Positions 53,060 to 61,530 of a DNA stretch of 64,000 bases are shown piece by piece. The notes below the pieces were generated by a model, which had not been told where the DNA came from, did not search any database, and saw only the letters and a program-made list of their open reading frames with translations. The DNA comes from Eleftheria terrae (lineage in GTDB: Bacteria > Pseudomonadota > Gammaproteobacteria > Burkholderiales > Burkholderiaceae_C): positions 3,038,001-3,102,000 of the forward strand of contig NZ_CP106951.1 in assembly GCF_030419005.1 (NCBI RefSeq), written 5' to 3'. Position numbers and translations under genes: made by a program. The first letter of the stretch is position 1; each line of letters opens with the position of its first letter.

Positions 53060-54004
53060 TCAGGCCAGGCGCAAGGCCCAGTAGTCCCGCACCGAGGTGC
53101 GAAAGACGTTCTGCACCACCAAGTGGTCCACGCCGTTCACCTGGATCAGGTTTCCGGCGGCGTTGTTGAAGCCGGAGACCTGGTAGACGCCGTCCAGCTC
53201 ACCGAACAGGTCGTGGTCGCCGGCCGAGTTGCCCTGCGACAGCACGATGGGCATCAGCACGTAGGTGCCGTCCAGCGCTTCCCGAAACACGCTGAGGTAG
53301 GCGTAGCTGCCCGGCCAGACCTGGCGGGCGCTGTCGTATCGGGATTCCGTTGTCGGGCTGTAGGTGTTCTGAAACGGCAGCCAGGCGCCGGCCGGCCCCC
53401 GCAGCATCGTGGCGGTCGAGCTGGCGTTTTGCACGTCCTCGCCCGGATCCACAAAATGCCGGTGGTTCGGCCCGGTGATGCTGTAGCGTCGCCCCCGCTG
53501 GCCGGTCATGGAACCACCAATCAGCAAGGGATAGGGGTACTGGCCCGGCGTGGCGTAGGGCAGGATGAAGCCCAGGTAGGCCGCCTGGTAGAGCGTGGAG
53601 ACCTTGGCCACGACCACCACCCGGCGGCCGTTGGCAACAAACCAGTAGGGAGTCGCCTCGTTCCACAGGCTCATCATCGGCAGCCAGCCCGTCAGGCAGC
53701 TGGGCTGAGCGTAGAAGGTGTCCGCCGAGCTGAAGCCGATGCTCCCATTGAGGTCCCACATGTAGTAGCCGGAGGTGGGGTTCTCATAGGACCGCACGCC
53801 GCAGTAGATGTCATCGGCGCCGGCGAGGCCCGGCGCGCGCAGGAGCAGTTCCTGAGTGGTGGCGTCCGACACCCAGCGCAGTTGCGTCCATTGCTGGTTC
53901 GCGGCGATAAGCGCCGGGTGCTTTGTAAGGAAAGTGCGCAAGCGCTCCAGCAGGTCGCGGTAGTTCACCGCGACACCGATCTCGAAAGCCATGGGGGTGT
54001 TCAT
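53060..54004 (-). CDS. Phage structural protein, 314 residues, copy 1
   Basis: Follows the tape measure gene directly. N-terminus LLERLRTFLTKHPALIAANQQWTQLRWVSD, then ADDIYCGVRSYENPTSGYYMWDLNG; rich in aromatic and Gly/Ser residues as in tail fibres. Related in plan to 52089-53051. Probably distal tail or fibre. Confidence 0.78.
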   Translation of the reverse strand: MNTPMAFEIGVAVNYRDLLERLRTFLTKHPALIAANQQWTQLRWVSDATTQELLLRAPGLAGADDIYCGVRSYENPTSGYYMWDLNGSIGFSSADTFYAQPSCLTGWLPMMSLWNEATPYWFVANGRRVVVVAKVSTLYQAAYLGFILPYATPGQYPYPLLIGGSMTGQRGRRYSITGPNHRHFVDPGEDVQNASSTATMLRGPAGAWLPFQNTYSPTTESRYDSARQVWPGSYAYLSVFREALDGTYVLMPIVLSQGNSAGDHDLFGELDGVYQVSGFNNAAGNLIQVNGVDHLVVQNVFRTSVRDYWALRLA

Positions 54005-57000
54005 TCAGGTCAGGACCTGCCGCACCGCACCGGCGTTGCGCTGCAGGACGTTGAGGATGGTTCGCTCGCCCGCCGACGAGTTGAGGTAGTCGGCCGCCAT
54101 TGCGGGGTCGATCACGTTGACGATGCGCACGCCCTGGGCGGCGGGAGCTGGCTGACGAGGCTGGACGTCGGGAACCAGGCCGCCGGCCGCAAAGGCAAGT
54201 GCCGGCCCCTTGAAGGCCGGTCCCTGCGCCACGCCATTGATCGACTGCAGGAAGGCCACTCCCACCCGGCGCACCGCTGCCGCGTTGACGACAAACTCCC
54301 CGGCAGACAGGCGGGCGGGGATTGAATCGCTGGTGGAAGTGCCCGGGCCCGACACATAGCCCCCCGAGGCGTAGCCCTTGACCAGGGAGGAAATAAACCC
54401 AGCAAAGCCCGACCTCCCGCCGCTTCCTTTCGGCAAACTGGCGAAGAGCGACTCTGCCAGCTTCTGCGACGCAATCCGCTGGATGGTCGCCAGCACCGAG
54501 CGAGCGAAGTCCCCGAAGGCCTCCTTGGCGGTTTTCGCGCCACGGCCGATGTCCTCGAACAGCTGCCCGAAGCCGTCCCGGATGCTGCCGTCGATGGCCA
54601 CCGCCACCTCGTCGACCGCGAGCTTCACCTGAGCGATCTCGTTTTTCCACGCCTGCACCCGGGCCACCGCGTCCGGGCCGATCGCTGTGGCGGTGGTTTC
54701 GAGTTTGGGCAGGAGGGCATCGAGCGCGGTGCCGGTCACCCGGTGCAGCGCCAGGATCTGCCGCTTCGCCTGCGATTCGGTCAGCAGGCCGGCCTGGCGC
54801 TGTAGGTCGATGGACTGCTCAGCGGCGCGCATGCGGGCCAGGGTGGTGTCGAACTCCCGTTCGTAGGTGGCGAGGTCGGCTGAAGCAGCTTTGACGTCGA
54901 CGAGGCGGCCCAGGGTCGCTATACCGGCGCCGTCGCCTTCGGCACGTAGCCGCTCCATCAGCTTGCGGTACTGCTCCTCGATGGCCGCACGCCGGTCCTG
55001 CGCCGTGCTGGCCTGCGTCAGGTCCAGCAGTTCTTCTCGCAGCTTGGTGAGCTCCTCCCTCAGCTCGCGTTCTGCTGTGGCCGCGGCGCGGGCTGCGGTC
55101 ACAGCGACGTCGCCACGCTTGCGCAGGAGCACCGTCAGGTCGGCGTTGGTCTTGGCCAGCTCGGCCTGCGCCTTGGCGCGATCGTCCGGCTTCTCCGCTG
55201 CCTTGACGGCGCGCTGCTGTTCAGCGATGGATTGCCTGGTGCGGTTGATCTCCGCGTCAATCTCCTGCTGCTCCAGCCGCGCCTTACGCTCGTGATAGCC
55301 GCGGATCGAAATCGTGCGGTCCTCCAGTGCCCGGTCCAGCGCCCGCTGTTCCCGCTCGAGGCTGTCCTTGAGCAATTGGAACGCGGCGTCCGCCTGCGCC
55401 TTCAGCAACGCTTGCCGGGCGGCTGCGCCCCGCGGCGGGGGTGGGCCGGGCTTCGGCGGATCGGCATAGATGTCCTGCTTCTTCGGATCCGGTTTGATGC
55501 GGGCCGCAATGGCCTGGGCCGCCTCGCCGACGTAGTCGCGGTCGAACGCCTCCCGCACCTTGCCGGCAAGTTCGTCGCCGATGCTCTGCATCTGCTGCAG
55601 GTTGCGGTCGATTTCACCCTTCATCGCGCTCATCGAGAAATCGCCCTCGAAGGCCGCCGCGATGTCCTGCTTCAAGGCGCGGGTCAGTGCTCCGATGTCC
55701 GAGAACGCGGTTCTGAAACGCTCGACCAGGAATTCCGCTGTCCTGGCCGCCACCGAGCCGATCGCCGTGAAGGCGCCGATTCCCGTGTTCACCAGCGCCC
55801 GCAGTCCGATGCCGAGGCGGGTGAGGCCACCGTTGACGGTGTCGCGCAGACGCGCCCAGGTGCGGTCGTTGATGCGGACCAACTCCACCAAGGCGCCCCA
55901 GGCCGCCTGCACCTTCTCGGTCACCAGCGACCAGGCGGCGGCGACGATCTGCCGGATCGAGGCGGTCTTGCCGCCGAACTCGACCACTGCGTCCCGGGCG
56001 GTGTACAAGGTAGAGCCCAGCAGGCCGACCGCCGTCACCACCATACCAATGGGACCGCCCAGGAGCGCGAAGGCGCCCCGCAGCGCCGCCGCAGCCCGGC
56101 CGAGCAGACCGGTCGAGGCCACCGCCTGCGCCACAGCGGCGCTGGCCGCGCCAGCTTGTTTGCGAGCCTGCACCGCGTCCGTGGCGAGTGCGACCGATGT
56201 CGTGCCTTGGGCCCGCGCCTGAGCGAGGGCCGCCGCAGTGACCCGCATGCGGGCGACCGCTTCGGCTTCGAGCCCCCGCAGCTGGCCGAGGCGCGCGGCC
56301 GCCTCAGCTCGGGCCGCCGTCGTGCTGGCGACCATCGAGCTCACCAGCCGCCCGAACGCCGCCATCAACCCAACGCCCACCAGCGTCATCAAGCCATCGA
56401 TGTGCTGCGCCAGCAATTGGATGCCTTGCGCCAGCCCGGCGGTCCAGCCACTGGCGCTGTCCCGGCTGCCAAAGGCCCGCACAAAGGCGTTCTGCAGGCG
56501 GGTCAAGGCACCGGATACGGTGTCCGGCAGGCTGCCGTACTCCTCGGCCAGCCGGCTGCGCTGTTTCAGCAGGGCATCGATGACCGCGGCGGAGGTCAGC
56601 TTGCCCTGTTCCGCTAGTTGGCGCAGCGCGTCTTTCGGGACACCCAGGCCGGCGGCAATGGCGGTCGCCAGCCGGGGGGCTTGGTCCATGACCGAATTGA
56701 ACTCGTCGCCGCGCAGCGTGCCGCTGCCCAGGGCCTGGCCCAGCTGCATCAGCGCGGCTGAGGCACCTTCTGCGGAGCTGCCGGACAACGCCATGGCCTG
56801 TCCGACAGCGTTGGTGGTGTCCAGCGCCTCCGACTGGGACCGGCCCAGGGCCTGCAGGGTCGGGGCCAGCTTGGTGTAAAGCGACACCGTTTCCGCCCAG
56901 GGCGCCCGGTTGCGCTGAGCCATCTCGAACAGTTCACCCTCGGCATGGGTGAACTCCTCCTGGGAGGTGACCGCCAGCTTGAGGCGGGCCTGCAACCCCT

Positions 57001-57553
57001 TGTACTGGTCTGCCGCCCCCGTCAGCTGGCGCACGCCCGCGCCAACCCCAAGGGCCGCGCCCATTTGCCCGAGAGCCGAGCCCAGCTGGCCGGCTTCTGC
57101 CCGCAGGCGCGCCATCCCGGCCTGCAGCGGTTGCAGGGCGCGGACCGACTGTGCAGCAGCCTGGCCGATACCGGCCGTGGCGGACACCACGTCGCCCTGC
57201 GGTCGGGCAGCGTTGCGCGCTGCCACTGTCAGCCGCGCGTGTAGTGCTGCCGTCTCGGCGAGAGCTGTCTGTTCGCGCCCCGTGATATCCGGCCGCGGCG
57301 CCTCGGCGCGTGAGACGTCCTTCGAGACTGCTGCCAGCTGGAGCCGGCCTTGCAGCGCGGCGTACTGCTCGGCGGCTGCCTGCAGCTCGCGCACGCCCGC
57401 CCCGTGGCTGATGCCCGCACCCACCTGTTGCAGTGAAGCCCCCACTTGCGCGGCCAGTTCGCCCAACTGAGCCAGGCTGGCCTGGATGCTTTGGAAGGCG
57501 CGCCGCGTGTCGTCGACGGCGGTAATAAGGATCTGCGCTCGGTTTTGAGCCAT
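54005..57553 (-). CDS. Tape measure protein
   Basis: An 1182-residue tail length-determining protein. N-terminal helical coiled coils (1-200) include a duplicated block (about 30-82 and 148-200). Then comes the conserved tape-measure domain (GLQARLKLAVTSQEEFTHAEGELFEMAQRN to ALLKQRSRLAEEYGSLPDTVSGALTRLQNAF, about 185-360), hydrophobic segments near 480-505, and long charged helices (700-1000). The C-terminal region (1060-1182) has GG-rich SGGRSGFAGF and YASGGYVSGPGTSTSDSIPARLSAGEFVVNAAAV, typical of tape-measure ends. Its length suggests a tail of about 170-180 nm (rule of 1.5 angstrom per residue; an inference). Confidence 0.95.
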   Translation of the reverse strand: MAQNRAQILITAVDDTRRAFQSIQASLAQLGELAAQVGASLQQVGAGISHGAGVRELQAAAEQYAALQGRLQLAAVSKDVSRAEAPRPDITGREQTALAETAALHARLTVAARNAARPQGDVVSATAGIGQAAAQSVRALQPLQAGMARLRAEAGQLGSALGQMGAALGVGAGVRQLTGAADQYKGLQARLKLAVTSQEEFTHAEGELFEMAQRNRAPWAETVSLYTKLAPTLQALGRSQSEALDTTNAVGQAMALSGSSAEGASAALMQLGQALGSGTLRGDEFNSVMDQAPRLATAIAAGLGVPKDALRQLAEQGKLTSAAVIDALLKQRSRLAEEYGSLPDTVSGALTRLQNAFVRAFGSRDSASGWTAGLAQGIQLLAQHIDGLMTLVGVGLMAAFGRLVSSMVASTTAARAEAAARLGQLRGLEAEAVARMRVTAAALAQARAQGTTSVALATDAVQARKQAGAASAAVAQAVASTGLLGRAAAALRGAFALLGGPIGMVVTAVGLLGSTLYTARDAVVEFGGKTASIRQIVAAAWSLVTEKVQAAWGALVELVRINDRTWARLRDTVNGGLTRLGIGLRALVNTGIGAFTAIGSVAARTAEFLVERFRTAFSDIGALTRALKQDIAAAFEGDFSMSAMKGEIDRNLQQMQSIGDELAGKVREAFDRDYVGEAAQAIAARIKPDPKKQDIYADPPKPGPPPPRGAAARQALLKAQADAAFQLLKDSLEREQRALDRALEDRTISIRGYHERKARLEQQEIDAEINRTRQSIAEQQRAVKAAEKPDDRAKAQAELAKTNADLTVLLRKRGDVAVTAARAAATAERELREELTKLREELLDLTQASTAQDRRAAIEEQYRKLMERLRAEGDGAGIATLGRLVDVKAASADLATYEREFDTTLARMRAAEQSIDLQRQAGLLTESQAKRQILALHRVTGTALDALLPKLETTATAIGPDAVARVQAWKNEIAQVKLAVDEVAVAIDGSIRDGFGQLFEDIGRGAKTAKEAFGDFARSVLATIQRIASQKLAESLFASLPKGSGGRSGFAGFISSLVKGYASGGYVSGPGTSTSDSIPARLSAGEFVVNAAAVRRVGVAFLQSINGVAQGPAFKGPALAFAAGGLVPDVQPRQPAPAAQGVRIVNVIDPAMAADYLNSSAGERTILNVLQRNAGAVRQVLT

Positions 57554-57573
57554 GACATTTCCTTGGAAGGAAA

Positions 57574-58221
57574 TCAGGTTGAGGTCGAGGCCTTCTCGAT
57601 GGCCGCGACCAAGCGGCGCAAGTCGCGGCTCACCGTGCGCGTCAGGTCGAACCGGCGCCGCAGGCGAACTTGCCGCACAAACACGGCAATCGGGATCTCC
57701 TGTCCCCGCTTCAGCCGCTTGACGCCGCTGCGTTCCCGCTCGGTGCGCCGAAAGCGGGTGAGCGCCCGGCTGTTGGCAGAGAGGTTCTCCGCCATCAGGA
57801 TCGTGCGCCCATCCCTCTGGACGAAAAACGCGTTGCCGGAGTCCGTCAGGTCGCGCACCACGCGGGCAAATGCCTTGCGGCCCAAGCGCTGGTGTTGCGG
57901 CAGCAGCGGGATCAACATGCGGTCCTTGATGGAGCCACCCTGCTCGTGGAGGCCAAGCCAGGGGACCTTGGAACCGATGTAAAGCGCGGGCAAGCGGTCC
58001 GGCTTGCTGTCGAAGACCTTGGAGCGCATCGACTTCAGGAAGGATGGCTTGGCAGTCTTGAAGACTGCCCGCATCTCGGACCGGACGGTCTCGGCTATCT
58101 CCTTACCGGTCTCCCGCATGGCCTTGACCACGTCGGTTCGGAGGGAACGCCGAAAGTTCTCCTGCCATGCGTCGAAACCGCCCGATCCCAGCAGGCCGCC
58201 AGCGGTGAGTCGCAGGTTCAT
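57574..58221 (-). CDS. DUF6441-like minor tail protein
   Basis: A 215-residue basic protein (WQENFRRSLRTDVVKAMRETGKEIAETVRSEMRAVF, YIGSKVPWLGLHEQGGSIK, RQVRLRRRFDLTRTV). DUF6441 members sit between the tail chaperones and the tape measure in many siphophages. Its ATG overlaps the stop of the frameshift extension by four bases. Confidence 0.85.
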   Translation of the reverse strand: MNLRLTAGGLLGSGGFDAWQENFRRSLRTDVVKAMRETGKEIAETVRSEMRAVFKTAKPSFLKSMRSKVFDSKPDRLPALYIGSKVPWLGLHEQGGSIKDRMLIPLLPQHQRLGRKAFARVVRDLTDSGNAFFVQRDGRTILMAENLSANSRALTRFRRTERERSGVKRLKRGQEIPIAVFVRQVRLRRRFDLTRTVSRDLRRLVAAIEKASTST

Positions 58222-58493
58222 GCGCTGTACTTCTGCAGCTCCCGCTGCAGTTGCTGAATGGTGTCGCGGTTGCCCTGCGCAGCAACCGCAATGACGGTCA
58301 GCTGTGCGGCGAGCCGCTCGTGCTCCAGCCGGGCATCGGCCGCCAGGAAGGCGTTCACCTGGGCCACCGTGTAGCCCAGGATTTCGGCATACCGGTGGCC
58401 AGCCCCGATCAGCCGCGCAATGGCGTCGGCCCAGCCAAGCGGCTGCTGATCGCCTGAGCCAGCTCGCCGATGCGCGGCGCCACCCGCCGCACG
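58218..58493 (-). CDS. Tail assembly chaperone, frameshift extension (T-like part of GT)
   Basis: A frame of 91 codons that continues the preceding chaperone in the -1 frame after a T-TTT-TTC slip at 58493-58499. It encodes WADAIARLIGAGHRYAEILGYTVAQVNAFLAADARLEHERLAAQL and ends QRELQKYSA. It has no credible start codon of its own. The 425-bp frame that begins further upstream only shadows the previous gene. By analogy with lambda G/GT, the fused product would be 196 residues. The extension's helical, GYTVAQVNAFL motif matches the T-side of phage tail chaperones (DUF6246-like). Confidence 0.78.
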   Translation of the reverse strand, partial: RAAGGAAHRRAGSGDQQPLGWADAIARLIGAGHRYAEILGYTVAQVNAFLAADARLEHERLAAQLTVIAVAAQGNRDTIQQLQRELQKYSA

Positions 58494-58807
58494 AAAAAAT
58501 CGGCGTTCACCTCGAACACGGCGCCGGCCAGCACCAGCGCCTCGTCGACAGCGAGGCGGTCGATCCACTCCCGCGGCCTGCGTGCCGCCAGGCTCAGCGT
58601 CTGCAACAACGCCTCTCCGTGTTCGCACAGCAGCGTCAACCATTCCGGCTCGGCGGACAGTTGCGACGCAAAAGGCCGGACGGCCTTAAGCACCGCCGGC
58701 AGCTCGCCCAGCACCAGCGGGCGGATTTCCAGGCGCTCGCCAGCGACATTCACGGTCACCGCCGGGGGCGAGATGACATCCAGATCCATGGTGGCGTCCT
58801 CGCTCAC
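58409..58807 (-). CDS. Tail assembly chaperone (G-like)
   Basis: A 132-residue protein located between the tail tube and tape-measure genes, the fixed place of lambda gpG. It starts MSEDATMDLDVISPPAVTVNVAGERLEIRPLVLGELPAVLKAV and has an all-helical second half. It overlaps the tail tube stop (ATGA). A T-TTT-TTC heptamer at codons 103-105 allows -1 frameshifting into the following frame. Assigned by position, size and frameshift. Confidence 0.85.
   Translation of the reverse strand: MSEDATMDLDVISPPAVTVNVAGERLEIRPLVLGELPAVLKAVRPFASQLSAEPEWLTLLCEHGEALLQTLSLAARRPREWIDRLAVDEALVLAGAVFEVNADFFVRRVAPRIGELAQAISSRLAGPTPLRG
58493..58499 (-). promoter_or_regulatory. T-TTT-TTC slippery heptamer in tail chaperone
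   Basis: Read GAT TTT TTC in the G frame (codons 103-105). The heptamer fits X XXY YYZ and the -1 frame is open for 91 codons beyond. This is the expected arrangement for phage tail chaperone G/GT frameshifting. A downstream pseudoknot was not evaluated. Confidence 0.8.
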
Positions 58808-59556
58808 AGCAGGATCAGCCGACCAAACTGGCCCAGCTCTCCAGTGGCCGGCTTGAGCGTGTCAGCCAGCACCTGGCCCGACAGCTCGAACTTCAGCAGT
58901 TCGTCGGTGATCATCGACAGCTCCTTGGCCGGGTTGATGGCGACCCGGTACAGGTCGATGACGACCTCGGCGTTGCCATCGGCCGTGTTCAGCCCTTCGA
59001 AGCGGACCCAGCGCTCCGGCAGCGGTTGAGTGAACATCGAGGTCACCTGCGCGACGCTGTAGGCGTAGTCCACCTTGAAGGGCTCGACATAGGGGCCGCC
59101 GGCGGTCTTGTCGTTGACCACCAGTGAGCCGTGCTTGGCGTTAACGCTGTATTGCGCGGCCGGCAGCGTCTTCGGAGTGGAAGACGCGTCCTTGACCACC
59201 ACCGTGGAGACGTTCTGCTTGGCCAGCAGGTAGAGGCTGCCGGGTGTGACCGGATTGGGCAGGGCCTCGGCCGTCACGCTGCCGGCGACTTGTTGAGTGG
59301 TGGTGCCGTAGAGACCGAGCGCCAGGTTGACCGGCACCAGCTCTTCCAGCGTGCAGGCGAACTCGCCCTTCTTGGTCTTGATGAGCTGCAAGTCAGTGAG
59401 GCGCTGGCCGCTGGAGGATTCCTGGTGTTCCAGGGTCTCGACGGAGAGGGACACCTTGAGCTCGGGTACGTTGCCGACGTAGGCAAGGCCCAAGGGGCGG
59501 CCCGCGGTATCGCGGGCACCGATGTAGACGCGGCCTTGGCCGGAGAAGTAGGGCAT
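58804..59556 (-). CDS. Major tail tube protein
   Basis: A 250-residue protein: GQGRVYIGARDTAGRPLGLAYVGNVPELKVSLSVETLEHQESSSGQ, a beta-sandwich pattern and EVVIDLYRVAINPAKELSMI near the C-terminus. This is the lambda V-like/phage tail tube pattern found in this genus of phages. It precedes the chaperone by a four-base overlap. Polymerises into the tail tube. Confidence 0.9.
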   Translation of the reverse strand: MPYFSGQGRVYIGARDTAGRPLGLAYVGNVPELKVSLSVETLEHQESSSGQRLTDLQLIKTKKGEFACTLEELVPVNLALGLYGTTTQQVAGSVTAEALPNPVTPGSLYLLAKQNVSTVVVKDASSTPKTLPAAQYSVNAKHGSLVVNDKTAGGPYVEPFKVDYAYSVAQVTSMFTQPLPERWVRFEGLNTADGNAEVVIDLYRVAINPAKELSMITDELLKFELSGQVLADTLKPATGELGQFGRLILL

Positions 59557-59558
59557 GG

Positions 59559-59759
59559 TCAGTTGCTGTCGAGGTGGTAGGCGGATGAAGGAGTCGCGGC
59601 CAGGGCTTCGGCGACCTGGATCAGGCCGAGCGCCAGCAGGTGGCGTCGGTCGAGTTCCTTCGGGTTCGCGATGCGGTGGCGGCGATGCCGCAGGTCGGCC
59701 ACCGGCCGCAGATCGCGCAGGCGGCGACGGTCAACCGGATCGGGTGAGGTCGTGGGCAT
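59559..59759 (-). CDS. Small phage protein, 66 residues
   Basis: A basic 66-residue protein (MPTTSPDPVDRRRLRDLRPVADLRHRRHRIANPKELDRRHLLALGLI). ATG 59759 lies inside the end of the preceding gene (29-bp overlap) and the protein ends two bases before the tail tube gene. A longer frame upstream only overlaps the neighbour. Function unknown. Confidence 0.6.
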   Translation of the reverse strand: MPTTSPDPVDRRRLRDLRPVADLRHRRHRIANPKELDRRHLLALGLIQVAEALAATPSSAYHLDSN

Positions 59760-60156
59760 GGGTTCGGTAGCGGATCTCGTAGCGGGCCGGCTGAGCAACC
59801 GTGCCCGTGTCGGTGTCGTCGCTGTCCCACTCGCAATCGAGCTCACGGACGGCGAGTGCCAGGCCACCGAGGTTCGGATCGGCGAGCAGTGCTGCGTGGG
59901 CGGCGACGATCAGGCGATCGGTCAGCTCAAAAGCACTGTCGCCTCGCGCCACCGCCACCAGGCGCAGCGTGAGTGCACGGGTGGTTAAGCCGTTGCTGTG
60001 CTCGGTCACCGCATCAGTTTCCGGGAACAGCAGCAGCGCCGAGCTGGCCTCGTGGAGCACCGGCGTCGCTGGGGAACGCAGTACCGGAGCGGGTGCCACG
60101 GCCGGACAGATGCGAGTGATCACCGCGCGTAGGAGGCGCTCGCGGACGGACAACAT
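59731..60156 (-). CDS. Tail terminator/minor tail-like protein
   Basis: A 141-residue protein (MLSVRERLLRAVITRICPAVAP, LLLFPETDAVTEHSNGLTTRALTLRLVAVARGD, DRLIVAAHAALLADPNLGGLA). The pattern of a short helical start, a beta hairpin and an alpha/beta end suits the tail terminator (lambda U-like) fold. Position between the head-tail connector and the tail tube supports that. Moderately sure. Confidence 0.75.
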   Translation of the reverse strand: MLSVRERLLRAVITRICPAVAPAPVLRSPATPVLHEASSALLLFPETDAVTEHSNGLTTRALTLRLVAVARGDSAFELTDRLIVAAHAALLADPNLGGLALAVRELDCEWDSDDTDTGTVAQPARYEIRYRTHAHDLTRSG

Positions 60157-60168
60157 GGAATGAAGAGG

Positions 60169-60450
60169 TCAGGCTGAGGTGAGCAGCGCCTGCCGCTCGC
60201 TGCCGTCGCCGACCGCGCGGACCAGGCGCACCCGGTAGTTCCGGTCGCCGAGGCGCAGCAAATGGCCGGCGGCCAACTCAGGCAGCCACGACGCGGGGTA
60301 GCGGAGTGAAGGATCGGCCGAGAGCGACAGGCCATCTAGCACGGTCTCGTCGGGAGCGCGGAAGTCCACGGCCACAGTGCGGCCGCCGACCTCCACATCG
60401 GTCAGCAATCCCGCGCGAGCAGCGGCGAGGTACAGGTCCTCGATGGACAT
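60169..60450 (-). CDS. Head-tail joining protein (FII-like)
   Basis: A 93-residue protein starting MSIEDLYLAAARAGLLTDVEV. ATG 60450 shares one base with the stop of the capsid gene (TGATG). The beta-rich body with AGHLLRLGDRNYRVRLV and DGSERQALL resembles the gpFII/HI1506-like connector family that joins head and tail. The assignment rests on position, size and pattern. Confidence 0.82.
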   Translation of the reverse strand: MSIEDLYLAAARAGLLTDVEVGGRTVAVDFRAPDETVLDGLSLSADPSLRYPASWLPELAAGHLLRLGDRNYRVRLVRAVGDGSERQALLTSA

Positions 60451-61451
60451 CACACCTTCAGCTTCACCAGCAGGGCCGGCCGGTGGCACATCGGCAACGG
60501 GTTGCTCTGCGTGTGCAGGTCGGTGCCTCGATCGAACTTGCGCGGCGCCTGCTTTGCGTACAGCGGCTGCCCCGGCGTGTTGACCGTCTCATTGAAATCG
60601 GCCGGCGCAACATAGGTGGCAAAGGTGCTGATCGTTCCGAGCGGGAAGGCCTGGGCCTCTCCGGCTGCAATGAAGCGCCGGGTGTTGCCGTCTTCGTCGC
60701 TGGCCTGACCGCGGTATTCCTCGAACAGGATGGAGCCGTAGCGGAAACCCTGGCGCACATCGTTGATGAGGACCGCACCGTCCTGCCAGCGCTCGTAGGC
60801 CTTGATCACCGTGGCGTGACCGGTCAGCGCGGCAAAGAACTCCGGCGAGCACAGGCAGTGCACGCCCGTCATGAACTCCCCTCGCAGGTTCTCCTCGATG
60901 TGGGCCAGCACTTCGATGCACTTGGCCTTGACGTTCGTCTTCTCGTTCTCCAGCCCAAAGCTGATCGTCTTGGGCTGGATGTCGAACTCGCGGTAGAGGT
61001 CATAGAGCACCGAGCCGTCGGCGTCGAGGATGACACCCTTGAGGGCCCCCATGCGCAGGTGTTCCAGCGTGATGGCGTGCTTGTTGCGCATGGTGTCCAG
61101 GTGGCCGGCCATGACGCCCGCGATGGACTCCAGCTCGGTTTCGCTGCCGAAGGCGCGCAGCCCCTGCACTTCCTCGGGCAGCACCACGTCGTCGTGGGGG
61201 ATGTGCGGCACGACAAAGGAGCGGATGCCCCGCTTGCCCCGCGTGCCGACCGTACCCGGCGCGCCGGGCGGCCGTGTGGGCAGCAGGTTGAGCACGCCGT
61301 TGCGCTCCTCGATCAGGATCTGGCGCAGCCGCACCGACTTGACCGGCATCAGGTTGAGCGACTCCAGCCGGCCGTAGCGGTTGGGCAGGATGTTGATGGC
61401 TGCCGTCAGGGCGGCGGTGGAAAACGCCGGGTTGTTGAAGGGGTTCTGCAT
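60450..61451 (-). CDS. Major capsid protein (lambda E family)
   Basis: A 333-residue protein with the HK97-fold/lambda E landmarks: MQNPFNNPAFSTAALTAAINILPNRYGRLESL, RQILIEERNGVLNLL, the P-domain region LEHLRMGALKGVILDADGSVLYDLYREF, and C-terminal PLYAKQAPRKFDRGTDLHTQSNPLPMCHRP. ATG 61451 was chosen over a 61463 start. A strong hairpin lies just upstream. It is the shell subunit, held by the decoration protein next door. Confidence 0.94.
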   Translation of the reverse strand: MQNPFNNPAFSTAALTAAINILPNRYGRLESLNLMPVKSVRLRQILIEERNGVLNLLPTRPPGAPGTVGTRGKRGIRSFVVPHIPHDDVVLPEEVQGLRAFGSETELESIAGVMAGHLDTMRNKHAITLEHLRMGALKGVILDADGSVLYDLYREFDIQPKTISFGLENEKTNVKAKCIEVLAHIEENLRGEFMTGVHCLCSPEFFAALTGHATVIKAYERWQDGAVLINDVRQGFRYGSILFEEYRGQASDEDGNTRRFIAAGEAQAFPLGTISTFATYVAPADFNETVNTPGQPLYAKQAPRKFDRGTDLHTQSNPLPMCHRPALLVKLKV

Positions 61452-61468
61452 GCGATGGCACAAAAGAA

Positions 61469-61499
61469 GACCCGCCGGGCGCGTGGCGCCGGGCGGGTC
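61469..61499. terminator. Hairpin between decoration and capsid genes
   Basis: GACCCGCC/GGCGGGTC arms (with an inner GGCGC/GCGCC pairing) lie between the decoration protein and the capsid gene. On the minus strand it is followed by TTCTTTTG. Likely an mRNA stability or attenuation element balancing capsid and decoration expression. Confidence 0.5.
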
Positions 61500-61530
61500 G
61501 GATGAGGGGAAGACGTCGGTAGCGAGGCGC

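Noticed and set aside
58409..58643. ATG at 58643 as the start of the second tail chaperone gene
   Set aside because: The segment from 58643 to about 58494 reads as low-quality antisense-like sequence overlapping the first chaperone; a -1 frameshift explains the open frame better.
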